This document shows, piece by piece, positions 37,527-48,539 of a stretch of 55,205 nucleotides of DNA (the stretch's first letter is position 1; each line of letters opens with the position of its first letter). The stretch spans positions 1 to 55,205 of the forward strand of contig JBAJNM010000009.1 in the NCBI GenBank assembly GCA_036881865.1. Reading direction: 5' to 3'. The notes below the pieces were generated by a model that ran no database searches, was not told the DNA's origin, and was given only the letters and a program-made list of their open reading frames with translations. Position numbers and translations under genes: made by a program. The stretch is from Parvularculales bacterium. GTDB lineage: Bacteria; Pseudomonadota; Alphaproteobacteria; JAPOUT01; JBAJNM01.

Positions 37527-37867
37527 GAGATTTTCTCCTGTTCTTTGGCACTATATGACAAATGACATGCCCCACCACAGCAATCTTCGAGCAGCCACTC
37601 AACCAAATCATTCATGCAGGTTAAATTAGCCTCGTAAATTAAAGAACGTCCTTCGCGACGCACTGTTATAAGTCCGGCGTTTGTCATATCTTTAAGATGA
37701 AACGAAAGAGTAGCAGAGGGCACATCCAACAATTGCGCTAAGTTCCCTGCCGCAAGCCCACTTCCAGTTCCATCCGGGCTGTAGGCACTCACCAGGGCAC
37801 GAAACGCCGCGAGACGGGTCTCCTGCGACAGGGCGCTGAGGATTACGAGGGCATTTTTCATTTCCAT
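37523..37867 (-). CDS. arsR: ArsR-family metalloregulator
   Basis: The start chosen is the ATG at 37867 (MEMKNALVILSALSQETRLAA), about 114 residues; a longer frame begins at 37924. The winged helix-turn-helix is visible in NLAQLLDVPSATLSFHLKDMTNAGLI and REGRSLIYEA. Instead of the CVC motif on the recognition helix, cysteines lie near the C-terminus (EDCCGGACHLS), as in ArsR types that sense arsenite with a C-terminal site. It probably represses its own operon with the ArsI-like gene and is released by trivalent arsenicals, by analogy. Confidence 0.87.
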   Translation of the reverse strand: MEMKNALVILSALSQETRLAAFRALVSAYSPDGTGSGLAAGNLAQLLDVPSATLSFHLKDMTNAGLITVRREGRSLIYEANLTCMNDLVEWLLEDCCGGACHLSYSAKEQEKIS

Positions 37868-38048
37868 AATTCTAAATATATAAAAACATAGCGTATCTGT
37901 CAACCTTCCCTCCATATTTTCCATATTCCCCTCGGTTTTTTATGAGCAAATATCATCACCGTATCGGTGTACCCCTAAGTCAGGCATAAACAGAAACTGT
38001 TTTCACTTCAAAGCCAATCCTACATTCATGTAGTATGACGGACTCACT

Positions 38049-38729
38049 ATGCGTACACTTCATCATGGGATTTTGTGCCCCTTCAGCCGTAAAGTACGCC
38101 TTCTTCTGGCAGAGAAGGCTATACCCTTCCAGCTTGTGGAGGAGCCCCCCGGCTCATGCAGTGAGAAATTGCTTTCTCTCAACCCTGCCGGTGAAACGCC
38201 GGTTCTTATAGAGGCCGGCGGCCGCATTATCGCCGGGCACCGTGCCATTGAAGAGTATCTGGAGGAAGTCTACCCTGAGGTTTCTTTACTGCCTGAAACT
38301 ATTGAGGACCGTGCCGAGACCCGCCGCCTGGTTTCATTATTTGATGGTCGTATAAACGATGAAGTCACGCGTATTTTTGTCTACCAAAAAATAACCCGTC
38401 GGTTTATCCCCGCCCGTGAGGGCGGTGGTTCGCCGGACACGGCATATCTGAAGGCGGGACAGCATCAGCTAAGCCTCCACCTCGCATATATCAATCATCT
38501 GGCAGAACAACGAAACTGGCTGGCAGGGGACAAGATGAGCCGCGCCGACCTTGCAGCAGCTGCTCATTTTTCTTGTCTGGATTATTTGGGCGATGTGGCG
38601 TGGGAAAACCATCCCGACCTCAAAAGCTGGTATGTACGGCTTAAATCACGACCATCCTTTCGCGCCCTGCTGAAGGATCGCATAGCCGGTACACTCCCGC
38701 CGGATAATTATACCAATCTTGATTTTTGA
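38049..38729 (+). CDS. Glutathione S-transferase family protein
   Basis: The 226-residue protein has an N-terminal thioredoxin-like domain ([20 protein letters not shown], a Cys-Pro-Phe-Ser motif, and [13 protein letters not shown]) and a helical C-terminal domain with [19 protein letters not shown]. It is translationally coupled to queG (stop and start overlap in TGATG). The substrate is unknown; the same pairing is common in alphaproteobacteria. Confidence 0.88.
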   Translation: MRTLHHGILCPFSRKVRLLLAEKAIPFQLVEEPPGSCSEKLLSLNPAGETPVLIEAGGRIIAGHRAIEEYLEEVYPEVSLLPETIEDRAETRRLVSLFDGRINDEVTRIFVYQKITRRFIPAREGGGSPDTAYLKAGQHQLSLHLAYINHLAEQRNWLAGDKMSRADLAAAAHFSCLDYLGDVAWENHPDLKSWYVRLKSRPSFRALLKDRIAGTLPPDNYTNLDF

Positions 38730-39886
38730 TGATTGCTCCTTCCACACTTCAGGCGCGCCAAAGCCCCCGGACACGGAAGCATATTGAGCAGATGGCCACT
38801 GCTTGCGGATTAGATGCCATCGGCATCACTCATCCCACAGCAATTGCCGGACCGGGCAGGCGCCTTGAGCAATTTCTTGAGTCAGGCCGGCATGGCGATA
38901 TGGACTGGATGGAGCGTCATCAGGACCGGCGCGCCTCTCCGGCAACACTTTGGCCGGACGCCCGCTCTGTCATTATGTTGGGCATGAATTACGGCCCTTC
39001 GGACAATCCTCTCGCTGTGCTAAAAAAATCCGGCCATGGGGCCATCTCTGTTTATGCACGTGGTAAGGATTACCATGATGTTTTCAAAAAGCGCCTGAAG
39101 CGACTCGCCCGTGATATTCATGATGAATGGCACGCTCAGGTTAAAGTGTTTGTGGACACGGCACCCCTGATGGAAAAACCGCTTGCAGCGGCGGCAGGTC
39201 TGGGCTGGCAGGGCAAGCACACCAATCTGGTTTCGCGTGATCATGGGTCGTGGCTATTTTTAGGCGCTATCCTGACAAATCTTGCTCTACCGGACGACAC
39301 ACCTCATGAAAATCATTGCGGCAGTTGCCGTGCCTGTTTGGATGTATGCCCCACCCATGCTTTTCCGGCGCCTTATCAACTGGACGCGCGGCGTTGTATT
39401 TCTTACCTCACCATTGAGCATAAAGGACACATTGATTCTTCGTTGCGTCCCTTAATGGGCAATCGCATTTACGGATGCGATGATTGCCTCGCCGTCTGTC
39501 CATGGAACCGCTTTGCCCGACAGACACAAGAGATGGCCTTTCATCCCCGTAAAGAGTTACAAGCCCCTCTTCTCGAGGAATTGGTAACATTGGATGACAA
39601 AACCTTCCGCGCTTTGTTTTCCGGTTCTCCCATAAAACGTATTGGACGGACACGGTTTGTACGCAATGTGTTGATTGCTATAGGCAATTCTGCATGTCGC
39701 CCCCTTGCGGCAAGAGCAGAATCCCTTATAGATGACCGAGAGCCTTTAGTGCGAGCCATGGCGGTATGGGCGCTGGCCCGCCTTGACCCTTCACGTCATG
39801 AGGTTTTGAAAAGCCGGGCATTGCCTTATGAGCAGGACATCTACGTTCGCCGGGAATGGCATCGAAGGAGGAGTGATACATTATGA
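38729..39886 (+). CDS. queG: Epoxyqueuosine reductase QueG
   Basis: QueG reduces epoxyqueuosine to queuosine at position 34 of certain tRNAs, using cobalamin and two 4Fe-4S clusters. The start is the ATG at 38729. The cobalamin domain has [20 protein letters not shown] and [20 protein letters not shown]. The ferredoxin part has [16 protein letters not shown] and [15 protein letters not shown] short HEAT-like region ends the protein, which is 385 residues long. It overlaps the downstream SDR gene by four bases. Confidence 0.95.
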   Translation: MIAPSTLQARQSPRTRKHIEQMATACGLDAIGITHPTAIAGPGRRLEQFLESGRHGDMDWMERHQDRRASPATLWPDARSVIMLGMNYGPSDNPLAVLKKSGHGAISVYARGKDYHDVFKKRLKRLARDIHDEWHAQVKVFVDTAPLMEKPLAAAAGLGWQGKHTNLVSRDHGSWLFLGAILTNLALPDDTPHENHCGSCRACLDVCPTHAFPAPYQLDARRCISYLTIEHKGHIDSSLRPLMGNRIYGCDDCLAVCPWNRFARQTQEMAFHPRKELQAPLLEELVTLDDKTFRALFSGSPIKRIGRTRFVRNVLIAIGNSACRPLAARAESLIDDREPLVRAMAVWALARLDPSRHEVLKSRALPYEQDIYVRREWHRRRSDTL

Positions 39887-40767
39887 CCGCCTTGCGCTTG
39901 TTTTGTTTTGGATATGGCATGAGTGCCGCCGCGCTGGCGAACCGCTTGCAACCCCGTGGCTGGCGCATTGCCGGTACCTGCCGAACACCGGAAAAACTGG
40001 CGCATCTTAGCCGGAACGGCGTTGATCCTTTTTTGTTTGACGGTCAAACTCCCATGGTTGACGCGAAAGGCGCCCTTGCCGATACGAGCCATGTGCTTAT
40101 TTCCATCCCCCCTGATGAGGAGGGCGATGTAGTCATACGCCATCATGGTACGACACTTGGTGCTTTGGAGACACGCCGCTGGTGCGGTTATTTATCAACC
40201 ACCGGTGTCTATGGTGTGCGGGATGGATCGCTGGTTGACGAAACAACACCCACACACCCCACTACGGAGCGCGGCAAGCGACGGCAGAGTGCAGAACGGG
40301 AATGGAATTCTTTCGGAAAGATGTATAACTGGCCGGTTCATATCTTTCGGTTGGCAGGTATATATGGCCCCGGACGCAATGCTCTTTGTAGTCTCCGGCA
40401 AGGGCGGGCGCGGCGTATCAATAAACCCGGACAGATGTTTTCTCGTATTCATGCAGATGATATTGCTGCTGTTCTGGACGCCTCCATAACCCAACCCCGG
40501 GCCGGAGCCATATATAACGTGTGTGATAATGAACCTGCCCCTCCTCAGGATGTGGTCACGTTTGCAGCCAGCCTTTTGAACATTGACCCACCACCCCTTG
40601 AGCCGTTTGATAGCGCCGGTTTGTCGCCCATGGTGAGGAGGTTTTATTCTGAAAACAAGCGGGTTAATAATCAACTTATTACCCGGGAGCTAGGCGTTCA
40701 ACTGGCCTACCCTACCTATCGGGAGGGCTTACGGGCGCTGGCAAAACAGGGCGAGGGCCATGGCTAA
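39883..40767 (+). CDS. NAD-dependent epimerase/dehydratase-like SDR
   Basis: The 294-residue protein is an extended short-chain reductase of the YeeZ-like type. The nucleotide motif is [20 protein letters not shown], and the middle has [20 protein letters not shown] with [14 protein letters not shown]. The classical catalytic YxxxK is not obvious, since [10 protein letters not shown] stands in its place; activity is therefore uncertain. It overlaps both neighbours, the downstream glycosyltransferase by eight bases. Confidence 0.82.
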   Translation: MTALRLFCFGYGMSAAALANRLQPRGWRIAGTCRTPEKLAHLSRNGVDPFLFDGQTPMVDAKGALADTSHVLISIPPDEEGDVVIRHHGTTLGALETRRWCGYLSTTGVYGVRDGSLVDETTPTHPTTERGKRRQSAEREWNSFGKMYNWPVHIFRLAGIYGPGRNALCSLRQGRARRINKPGQMFSRIHADDIAAVLDASITQPRAGAIYNVCDNEPAPPQDVVTFAASLLNIDPPPLEPFDSAGLSPMVRRFYSENKRVNNQLITRELGVQLAYPTYREGLRALAKQGEGHG

Positions 40768-41938
40768 GGCAAAGCCTTGTGTGATGCAAATCATTCCGCG
40801 CCTTGAGGGTGGTGGTGCAGAACGCACCACGGTGGATGTTGCCACGGCCCTTGTTTCTGAAGGCTGGTTGCCTCTTGTGGTCAGCGCAGGGGGGCATCAG
40901 GTAGCTGCCATTGAGGCCATTGGAGCTGAGCACATCTGCCTGCCTGTGCACTCAAAAAATCCTGTAACTATCGTTCATAATATCAGACGCCTCCGTCACC
41001 TCATAGACAAGCATCAGGTAGATTTATTGCACGTACGCTCACGTGCACCGGCATGGAGTGTCTTGCGGGCAGCCCGGCGGTGCAACATACCTCTTGTGGC
41101 CACCTGGCATGGTGCCGTTCCGGACGGTCCGGCACTGAAAATCTTCTATAGCAGCGCCCTTGTGCGTGGCGATGTTGTGATTGCCAATTCTTGTTACACG
41201 GCAGAGAGAATAAAAATACGCTACCCTCGCCGTATAGCACGTCTTATTACTATTCACCGTGGCACAGACTTAGCGGCCTATGACCCGAAAAAAGAAGATT
41301 CCACCCGCACCACACGCTTCAGGCAGCAATGGAACGTGGGCACGGAAAGCATGTTAGCACTCATGCCTGCCCGTCAGTCACGCACAAAAGGCCATGATTG
41401 CGTAATAGAGGCGCTGGCTCAGCTTGACCCTGATTACCGACCGGTTGTGGTTTTTGCCGGTGGCTATGATTGGCAAAATGCGTATGGCATCCGCTTAAAA
41501 AATAAAGCCTGTGATTTGGGAGTAAAAGACGCCGTGCGGTTCGTGCCGCACATTGATGATATGCCCGGAGCATGTTGGGCAGCTGACATTATATTATCCC
41601 CTTCTTTGCAGGCGGAAGCCTTCGGACGGGTGGCGGTAGAGGGGCAAGCGGCAGGCCGTCCGGTAATTGTCGCAGACCATGGCGGTGCCCGAGAGACCGT
41701 TATCAACGATAATGAAGCGACTGCAACAGGCTGGCGGATAACGCCCGGGGATGCCACCACTCTGGCCCGCGCTTTACAAGAAGCCGCTGCCATGGGCCCG
41801 AAAGGCCGCACTATTATGGGTCAACGTGGTCGTAATTTTGTGGCTCCACGTTTTTCGTTGGATGCTATGTGTTCGGCCACTCTTGACGTTTATCGATCGC
41901 TTCTGCACTCTCCTCGACACTCCAGCCATGCAACATAA
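40760..41938 (+). CDS. GT4-family glycosyltransferase
   Basis: The 392-residue GT-B enzyme has MQIIPRLEGGGAERTTVDVA at the N-terminus and, in the donor-binding half, ILSPSLQAEAFGRVAVEGQAAGRPVIVADHGGA, which contains the EX7E motif of retaining GT4 enzymes (Glu-Ala-Phe...Val-Glu). It probably works at the cytoplasmic face in lipopolysaccharide or exopolysaccharide synthesis; the same gene follows queG in several alphaproteobacteria. argE follows by 11 bases. Confidence 0.88.
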   Translation: MAKAKPCVMQIIPRLEGGGAERTTVDVATALVSEGWLPLVVSAGGHQVAAIEAIGAEHICLPVHSKNPVTIVHNIRRLRHLIDKHQVDLLHVRSRAPAWSVLRAARRCNIPLVATWHGAVPDGPALKIFYSSALVRGDVVIANSCYTAERIKIRYPRRIARLITIHRGTDLAAYDPKKEDSTRTTRFRQQWNVGTESMLALMPARQSRTKGHDCVIEALAQLDPDYRPVVVFAGGYDWQNAYGIRLKNKACDLGVKDAVRFVPHIDDMPGACWAADIILSPSLQAEAFGRVAVEGQAAGRPVIVADHGGARETVINDNEATATGWRITPGDATTLARALQEAAAMGPKGRTIMGQRGRNFVAPRFSLDAMCSATLDVYRSLLHSPRHSSHAT

Positions 41939-41949
41939 GAGAACACACA

Positions 41950-43131
41950 ATGAGTGCCCCTTCATACAGCACCCGTGAAATGATTGACCGCCTGGTCAGT
42001 TTTGATACCACCAGCCGAAACTCTAATCTGGCTCTCATTGATTTTGCCGCCAACTATCTTGAGAGCCATGGTGTGACGAGCGTTCAGGTGACCAGCGATG
42101 ATGGCAACAAAGCCAATCTGTTTGCCACCCTTAAGTCCGATGGAACCCATGACCCCAAACAGGGCGGGGTCGTTCTGTCAGGTCACACGGACGTAGTGCC
42201 GGTGGACGGTCAACCGTGGACGACGGACCCGTTCACGGTAACGGAAAAAGATAACCGGCTTTATGGGCGCGGAGTGTGTGATATGAAATCTTTTCTGGCG
42301 GTTGCCCTTGCCGCCGTGCCCCGGTTTGTTACAGGAGATCTTCAGCGCCCTGTTCATTTAGCCTTGTCTTATGATGAGGAGGTAGGCTGTCTCGGTGCTC
42401 CGCGTCTTGTGCAATGGATGGCCGATGAGGGCATCCGCCCCGCTTTGGTAGTGGTAGGAGAGCCGAGCACCATGCGTGTCGTTACGACTCACAAGGGCAT
42501 TCGCACCTTTCGTGTTGAGATTACGGGACGGGAGGCTCATTCAAGCGCATCCGGCGACGGGGTGAATGCTATTACGATAGCCGCCCGCCTTATTGACTTT
42601 CTCAATAATGTGGCCCGTGAGATGTGTGAGAAAGATGCGCAGGATGACCGCTTTACCCCCCCTCATAGCACCATCAACATTGGATCCATTGAGGGAGGAA
42701 CTGCGGTTAATATCATTGCACGCCGGTGCACTTTTTCGTGGGAATACCGGCCACTACCGGTCATGGCAGACCCCACGCCTGAGGTGCGTCTTGAGCATTT
42801 CGTGCGTGATGTCATATTGCCGGAGATGCGCTCTATTGCACCTGAAGCCGATGTTCGAATTATTCCCGACGCTCAGGTACACGCCTTTTTAGGCAAGAAC
42901 GGCTCCCCTGCTGAAACTTTAGCACTTATGCTAGCCAACCAGAATGAAACCATCGGCGTTTCTTATACCACCGAGGCGGGCCTGTTTCAAAACGCCGCCA
43001 TGGAAAGTGTCGTATGCGGGCCGGGTGATATTGCACAAGCCCACAAGCCTGATGAGTTTATTGAATTATCCCAGATTGATCTGTGCGAGCAGTTCATGGA
43101 GCGCGTTCTGGCTTATGCAACCGGACCCTGA
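41950..43131 (+). CDS. argE: Acetylornithine deacetylase
   Basis: The 393-residue M20-family zinc hydrolase releases ornithine from N-acetylornithine. Metal and catalytic motifs are LSGHTDVVPVDGQPWTTDPF, GRGVCDMKSFLAVAL and SYDEEVGCLGAPRLV (catalytic Glu-Glu), then GEPSTMRVVTTHKG. The dimerisation lobe reads GREAHSSASGDGVNAI. It is convergent with argF, which lies seven bases away. Confidence 0.92.
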   Translation: MSAPSYSTREMIDRLVSFDTTSRNSNLALIDFAANYLESHGVTSVQVTSDDGNKANLFATLKSDGTHDPKQGGVVLSGHTDVVPVDGQPWTTDPFTVTEKDNRLYGRGVCDMKSFLAVALAAVPRFVTGDLQRPVHLALSYDEEVGCLGAPRLVQWMADEGIRPALVVVGEPSTMRVVTTHKGIRTFRVEITGREAHSSASGDGVNAITIAARLIDFLNNVAREMCEKDAQDDRFTPPHSTINIGSIEGGTAVNIIARRCTFSWEYRPLPVMADPTPEVRLEHFVRDVILPEMRSIAPEADVRIIPDAQVHAFLGKNGSPAETLALMLANQNETIGVSYTTEAGLFQNAAMESVVCGPGDIAQAHKPDEFIELSQIDLCEQFMERVLAYATGP

Positions 43132-43138
43132 TACCCCC

Positions 43139-44077
43139 TTAAAGCAGGCACCATCTCAAAATAGATTTTTGAACATGAAGGCGGTTTTCAGCCTCATCCC
43201 ACACAACGGATTGAGGCCCATCTATAACGCTTGCGGTTACTTCTTCACCACGGTGAGCAGGCAGACAATGCATGAAAATTGCCTCTCCACCGGCCGCCGC
43301 CATTAAAGATTCATCAACCTGAAAAGGTGTTAACACGGCATGACGCTGAGTTTTCGTGTCTTCCGAGTCGGTCATAGAAACCCACGTATCTGCCACCACA
43401 CACTCAGCACCGGCTACCGCTTCATAAGGTTCATGGGTAAGTGTCACCTGTCCCCCCGCCGCTTGTGCTTTCTTCAGAACCGCCACATCCGGCGACAATG
43501 AAGTCGGACACGCTAACACCAGTTCAAAATTAAACTGCGCCGCTGCATGAATCCAGGATGCCGCCACATTGTTACCATCGCCGACCCAGGCAATTTTGCA
43601 CCCCTCGATTGGCCCCTTATGTTCTTCAAACGTCATAACATCCGCCATGATCTGACACGGATGACTCCGGTTCGTTAACCCGTTGATAACCGGCACTTCA
43701 GCAGAAACCGCCAACTCCTCCAGATTATCATGGCTTGCACTGCGAAACATGATGATATCCACATAGCGCGATAACACTCTCGCCGTATCCGCAAGACTCT
43801 CCCCCCGACCCAGATGCATATCCACACCGTTCAACAACAACGTCTCACCCCCTAATTGACGCATGGCAACATCAAAAGAAACCCGCGTACGCGTAGAAGA
43901 TTTTTCAAAAACCATCGCCAACAAATAATTTTCAAGAGGACGGTCTGTATCAACTTTCACCACACCTTCACTACCCTTGCGATTTTCTTTACGCGCACGA
44001 GCATCATCCAGAATAGATCGCAAATCCTCTTTTGCAATGACATCAAGGTCAATAAAATGTCTCGGCTCACCGGTCAT
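43139..44077 (-). CDS. argF: Ornithine carbamoyltransferase
   Basis: The 312-residue enzyme makes citrulline from ornithine and carbamoyl phosphate. The carbamoyl-phosphate motif [17 protein letters not shown] is at about residues 60-76. [18 protein letters not shown] follows, and the C-terminal ornithine-binding motif is [20 protein letters not shown]. It is 31 bases downstream of argD on the same strand. Confidence 0.96.
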   Translation of the reverse strand: MTGEPRHFIDLDVIAKEDLRSILDDARARKENRKGSEGVVKVDTDRPLENYLLAMVFEKSSTRTRVSFDVAMRQLGGETLLLNGVDMHLGRGESLADTARVLSRYVDIIMFRSASHDNLEELAVSAEVPVINGLTNRSHPCQIMADVMTFEEHKGPIEGCKIAWVGDGNNVAASWIHAAAQFNFELVLACPTSLSPDVAVLKKAQAAGGQVTLTHEPYEAVAGAECVVADTWVSMTDSEDTKTQRHAVLTPFQVDESLMAAAGGEAIFMHCLPAHRGEEVTASVIDGPQSVVWDEAENRLHVQKSILRWCLL

Positions 44078-44108
44078 ATCTTATTCTTTCTTTTCGACTT
44101 TCCGGATT

Positions 44109-45293
44109 CTATGCGCTGTTCTGCGCCTTCAAAACTTTACAGGCTTTTGTCATACGGCTTATGAGTTCCTCAACATGGGACTCGTCAATAATAAGTGGCG
44201 GTAACAACCGGACCGTATTATTGGCCGCACCTACCGACAATACTCTCTCATTATAAAGAGCCTGTACCAACCCTACATTTGGACATTGACACCGCAAGCC
44301 GAGAAACAATCCCTCACCTTGTATACCCTCTATGATTTCAGGATATTGATCCGATATCATGGCAACGGATTGCCGCAATCTCAAACCGGTGGATACCACC
44401 TTTTCTAAAAATCCCGGCTCTAAAAGCACATCAAGCACCGCATTGCCCACCGCCATCGCCAGAGGATTGCCGCCAAAGGTTGAACCATGAGTTCCGGCTG
44501 TCATGCCGGAGGCAGCCGCTTCAGTGGCAAGACACGCCCCCATGGGAAAGCCTCCGCCGATACCCTTGGCCGTGGCTACAATATCAGGCTCAATGTCGGC
44601 CCATTCATAAGCAAACAATTTTCCCGTACGCCCCATGCCCGATTGCACTTCGTCTACAATCAAAAGCACTCCCCGTTCATCGCACAGGCCACGGATTTTC
44701 CGCAGCATATCGGACGGCACAGGACGCACGCCTCCCTCACCCTGAATAGGCTCCAGCAACACTCCGGCCGTAGCCGACGTCATCACAGATTCCAGCGCAG
44801 CCATATCGGCAAAGGGAACCTGAACAAAACCAGGCGACACGGGACCAAAACCCTCCAGATAATTCTCACGTCCCGTCGCTGCCAGTGCTGCAAGCGTACG
44901 GCCATGAAAGGCATTCTCCAGGGTAATAATTTCAAAACAATCTGCCTTGCCCCGGTGCGTATGATATTTGCGTGCCATTTTTATGGCACACTCAATGGAC
45001 TCGGAACCGGAATTGGTGAAAAAGACCGTATCTGCAAAACTGGCCGCTACCAACCTTTGCGCCAACTTCTCCTGACCGGAAATGTGATAAAGATTAGACG
45101 TATGCCACAGTTTTTGCGCTTGCTCCGTTAAGGTCTTCACCAGATGAGGGTGCGCATGCCCCAGAGAATTCACGGCGACCCCGGAAGCAAAATCCAGAAA
45201 GCGGCGACCATCACCCGTTACCAGCCATGGGCCTTCGCCATGGTCGAAAGCGATATCAGTGCGGTTGTAGACGGGAAGAACGGACTCTATCAT
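44109..45293 (-). CDS. argD: Acetylornithine aminotransferase
   Basis: The 394-residue PLP enzyme (class III aminotransferase) converts N-acetylglutamate semialdehyde to N-acetylornithine. Motifs include FLDFASGVAVNSLGHAHPHL, SGSESIECAIKMARKYH, VDEVQSGMGRTGKLFAYEW and the PLP lysine in VATAKGIGGGFPMGACLA. Together with argF it forms an operon driven from a strong-looking promoter at 45384-45411. Confidence 0.96.
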   Translation of the reverse strand: MIESVLPVYNRTDIAFDHGEGPWLVTGDGRRFLDFASGVAVNSLGHAHPHLVKTLTEQAQKLWHTSNLYHISGQEKLAQRLVAASFADTVFFTNSGSESIECAIKMARKYHTHRGKADCFEIITLENAFHGRTLAALAATGRENYLEGFGPVSPGFVQVPFADMAALESVMTSATAGVLLEPIQGEGGVRPVPSDMLRKIRGLCDERGVLLIVDEVQSGMGRTGKLFAYEWADIEPDIVATAKGIGGGFPMGACLATEAAASGMTAGTHGSTFGGNPLAMAVGNAVLDVLLEPGFLEKVVSTGLRLRQSVAMISDQYPEIIEGIQGEGLFLGLRCQCPNVGLVQALYNERVLSVGAANNTVRLLPPLIIDESHVEELISRMTKACKVLKAQNSA

Positions 45294-45383
45294 AAAAATA
45301 GCCTAATGTTAGAAACACGTATGGCACACTGTTTCCGGTGATGTGTTGTAGGAATTGCTTGAAAGTAGATAAACTAGGATACA

Positions 45384-45411
45384 AATATAAATTGTATGGT
45401 GGCTCTGTCAA
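45384..45411 (-). promoter_or_regulatory. Candidate sigma-70 promoter of argDF
   Basis: On the minus strand TTGACA (complement of 45406-45411) and TATATT (complement of 45384-45389) are 16 bases apart, close to consensus. This places the transcript start about 85 bases before the argD initiator codon and within a few bases of the end of the permease gene. Confidence 0.65.
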
Positions 45412-45415
45412 ATTG

Positions 45416-46237
45416 TTATGATTTCAATCGCCATCCTGTTCGGAAAATCCAATGGCACACTGTCCATAGGATAATGTTAAGCCCCCCCAAAAACAATACG
45501 CCCGCCAAAAGACTACCGTCGCTATGCCCTGTAAAGCCGTAACGAAACCCGTCAATCATGTAAAAAAACGGATTAACATGGGTAATATTGTAGGCCAGCT
45601 CGGGCAGTTGACGAACAGAATAAAACGTACCCGACAAAAACGACAGGGGCACTACAACAAAATTGGTGATAGCCTGCATATGATCGAACTTCTGTGACCA
45701 GATGCCGGTTATAATCCCCATCAGAGACATCGTTAAGGATGCATTTACAGCAAAATAGACGACAGCCCACCAATGTTTGACGTCCACCTCTACAAAAAAA
45801 GTAATACCCAGACCTGTCATTATAGCCACCAACAGTCCGCGTGTTACCCCACCCAGAGCAAACCCCAGATTAAGTTCACCCGCCGATAAGGGCGGCATAA
45901 GAAAATCAACCTCTGTTCCCTGTATTTTGGCAATCAACAAAGATGAGCCTGTATTGGCAAAAGCGTTTTGAATCGTGGCCATCATAATCAGTCCAGGAGC
46001 CAGAAAACTGGAAAACGGCACACCTGAAATATCCGGACGCAACCCACCCAGAGCCAAAGAGAAAACGGCCAGAAAGAGTAAAGTAGTGATAACCGGTGCC
46101 ATAACGGTCTGGGTTAGAATTTTGAAAAACCGTTGTACCTCTTTCAGATACAACGTCCAAAGCCCAAGCCAGTTTACAGCGCCGAAATGCCGCACTCCTT
46201 CAGCAGGATATTCTCTGACCCGTGTTATATCCGTCAT
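45416..46237 (-). CDS. ABC-2 type transporter permease
   Basis: The 273-residue protein has the six-helix ABC-2 permease fold. The N-terminal amphipathic part LWTLYLKEVQRFFKILTQTV leads into the first helix. IQGTEVDFLMPPLSAGEL and NFVVVPLSFLSGTFYSVRQL are typical of YadH-like permeases, and the final helix follows NPFFYMIDGFRYGFTGHSD. Such permeases export lipids, polysaccharide or drugs with a separate ATPase, which is not in this window. Position beside argD-argF is usual in alphaproteobacteria. Confidence 0.9.
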   Translation of the reverse strand: MTDITRVREYPAEGVRHFGAVNWLGLWTLYLKEVQRFFKILTQTVMAPVITTLLFLAVFSLALGGLRPDISGVPFSSFLAPGLIMMATIQNAFANTGSSLLIAKIQGTEVDFLMPPLSAGELNLGFALGGVTRGLLVAIMTGLGITFFVEVDVKHWWAVVYFAVNASLTMSLMGIITGIWSQKFDHMQAITNFVVVPLSFLSGTFYSVRQLPELAYNITHVNPFFYMIDGFRYGFTGHSDGSLLAGVLFLGGLNIILWTVCHWIFRTGWRLKS

Positions 46238-46318
46238 GGCGCTACTGTATCTTATTCAATGAAGAATTATAAAAACTACCCGCTAACATACGGTTCGTTT
46301 TTCTCATAAAAATAGCGT

Positions 46319-48538
46319 TTAAGCAAACGTGATGTTGTTCAAAGGCAATTCCCGAACACGCACACCGGTAGCCGCAAAAACGGCGTTAGCGACGGCAGGC
46401 GCTATAGGAGGCAGGCCCGGCTCACCACCGCCACCCAGAACCACATTATCGCCATTGATAATTTTAACCTCAATATCAGGCATCTCTTCCATGCGGAGTA
46501 TTTCATAATCATGAAAATTGCTCTGCACAACGGCACCCTCCTCCAGAGAAATCTCTCCGTAAAGCACCGCCGTCAGGCCATACACAATCGCACTCTCCAT
46601 CTGTGCCTCAAAGCCTGAGGGATTTACTGCAAAACCCGGGTCGGCACAACAATAAACGCGAACAACGCGTGGTGTGCCACCAGACAATTCGACGTCCGCG
46701 ACCTGCGCCACAATAGTCCCGAAAGAAGGCACCAGAGCAATACCCCGGCCATGACCGGCGGGCAATTTGCGTCCCCAGCCTGACATCTCCGCCACCCCCT
46801 CAAGGACCGCTTTATGACGCGGCGATTTGTTCAGCAGAGCCAGACGATACTCAAACGGGTCAACACCCGCTTTATGAGCGAGTTCATCCATAAAAGACTC
46901 TTTGAAAAATCCGTGCTGACTTTCATCCACCGAACGCCAATCTCCGAAACGCAAATGCATCGGTACATCCGGCAAGGTCCGTATGCGCTTGTTGGGAATA
47001 TCATAATAATCAACAAAAGCCGCCTCCGGTGGGGCCTCCTGATGCACATAGACATTATCCCAACTTACCGGACGGCCCGCACTCTCAAGGCCCGCCTTAA
47101 ACCGGCTCGTTGTGCAGGTGCGGTAATACGCCTTCTGAATATCCTCCTCCCGCGACCATATAACTTTCACAGGATAGTTTACCGCCTGAGCCACCCGCGC
47201 ACTGATAACCGCATAATCATCTCGCAACCGGCGTCCAAAACTGCCACCCATTTCCATTTGATGAAGGTTTATATTGTCCGCTGCAATGCCGGTAGCATCG
47301 GAAACCTCCGATATGGCACGTAGGGGAACCTGCGCACTCGTCCACAAATCACAAACACCATCATGAACCCAGCCCGTACAGTTAACCGGCTCCATGGCCC
47401 CATGAGCTAAAAAAGGAACCCGGTATTCCGCTTCAACCGTTGCAGGCGCATTGTCAGAGGCCGAAATGACATCCCCAGCCTCACCGAGAACATCACCGCC
47501 TTCGTCTCCCGCTTCACTCAGGGCTTTTTCATAGCGGTCAAACAATCCCTTCTGATCAAGATTATCGTTGGGCGTCTTTGAAAAATCCATCTCGACCGTA
47601 TCAAGAGCCTGTTGCGCCTGCCAATATCCCTCGGCAATAACAGCGACAAAACCGCCAAAGTTGATTACCTCCAAAACTCCCGGCATTGTTTTAGCTTGCG
47701 TGTCATTAACGGATTTAATGGTTGAATCCGGCACGGGCGCGGCGAAAATAGCACCATAGCGCATCGTTTGACCGGGGATGGTGGCATCAATGCCATATTG
47801 CGCCGACCCGTTCACCTTCTCATCAAGGTCAACACGGGGCATGGATTTGCCCATAAGTTTGAACTGGTCAGGTGTTTTGAGTTTGGGATGGGTAGGCAAA
47901 GACTGCCGAGAGGCGGCGTCTGCAAATACCGCATAGGCCGCCGACCTGCCGGACCCGTCATGCAACAATGTGCTGTTTGCGGTTCGTATGTCACCTGCCG
48001 GTACATTCCATGCCTCGGCGGCAGCCGCTATAAGCATCTCACGTGCGGCAGCGCCTGCAACCCGCATTCCTCTTTGCCCCGTCGCCCGTACCGACGAACT
48101 TCCTCCCGTTGCATAACCACCCGCTAACTTGGAAACCTGCGTCAGAATGCCATCAAGGGTCGGGTCAAGCCATGGCGGCGCATCCAGAGTGCCCGGTGCA
48201 AAAAACAAGCGCACCATGTGTTGAGAAACATAATCGCCGGTTGTCGGAGCTTCCATGACGGCAATTTTATCCCAATCGGCATCCATCTCGTCCGCCAGCA
48301 TCTGCACAAGAGACGTACGAACTCCCTGCCCCATTTCCGTGTGGGGAATAATCGCCGTTACCACATTATCAGCATCAATTTTAACCCAACTGTTAATGAG
48401 GTTTTCGCCCTGACCTCCGGCCACCAGAGGCTTTAACTCATCTACCGGATTGCCCGGACGCAAAGCGACCCCTACCACAAAAGCGCCACCCGCCAATAGT
48501 CCTGACCCGATAACCGCCCTGCGCGTCCATTTTGCCAT
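46319..48538 (-). CDS. IorB-like molybdopterin-binding oxidoreductase subunit
   Basis: The start chosen is the ATG at 48538 ([13 protein letters not shown]), giving 739 residues. The N-terminus has an RR motif and a hydrophobic stretch, so Tat export or anchoring is possible. The protein is the large subunit of the xanthine dehydrogenase family, of the isoquinoline 1-oxidoreductase beta type. Recognisable parts are [39 protein letters not shown], and [21 protein letters not shown] near the end, with the glutamate that acts in hydroxylation. Members oxidise aldehydes or N-heterocycles. It begins just after the IorA-like stop. Confidence 0.88.
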   Translation of the reverse strand: MAKWTRRAVIGSGLLAGGAFVVGVALRPGNPVDELKPLVAGGQGENLINSWVKIDADNVVTAIIPHTEMGQGVRTSLVQMLADEMDADWDKIAVMEAPTTGDYVSQHMVRLFFAPGTLDAPPWLDPTLDGILTQVSKLAGGYATGGSSSVRATGQRGMRVAGAAAREMLIAAAAEAWNVPAGDIRTANSTLLHDGSGRSAAYAVFADAASRQSLPTHPKLKTPDQFKLMGKSMPRVDLDEKVNGSAQYGIDATIPGQTMRYGAIFAAPVPDSTIKSVNDTQAKTMPGVLEVINFGGFVAVIAEGYWQAQQALDTVEMDFSKTPNDNLDQKGLFDRYEKALSEAGDEGGDVLGEAGDVISASDNAPATVEAEYRVPFLAHGAMEPVNCTGWVHDGVCDLWTSAQVPLRAISEVSDATGIAADNINLHQMEMGGSFGRRLRDDYAVISARVAQAVNYPVKVIWSREEDIQKAYYRTCTTSRFKAGLESAGRPVSWDNVYVHQEAPPEAAFVDYYDIPNKRIRTLPDVPMHLRFGDWRSVDESQHGFFKESFMDELAHKAGVDPFEYRLALLNKSPRHKAVLEGVAEMSGWGRKLPAGHGRGIALVPSFGTIVAQVADVELSGGTPRVVRVYCCADPGFAVNPSGFEAQMESAIVYGLTAVLYGEISLEEGAVVQSNFHDYEILRMEEMPDIEVKIINGDNVVLGGGGEPGLPPIAPAVANAVFAATGVRVRELPLNNITFA

Positions 48539-48539
48539 G

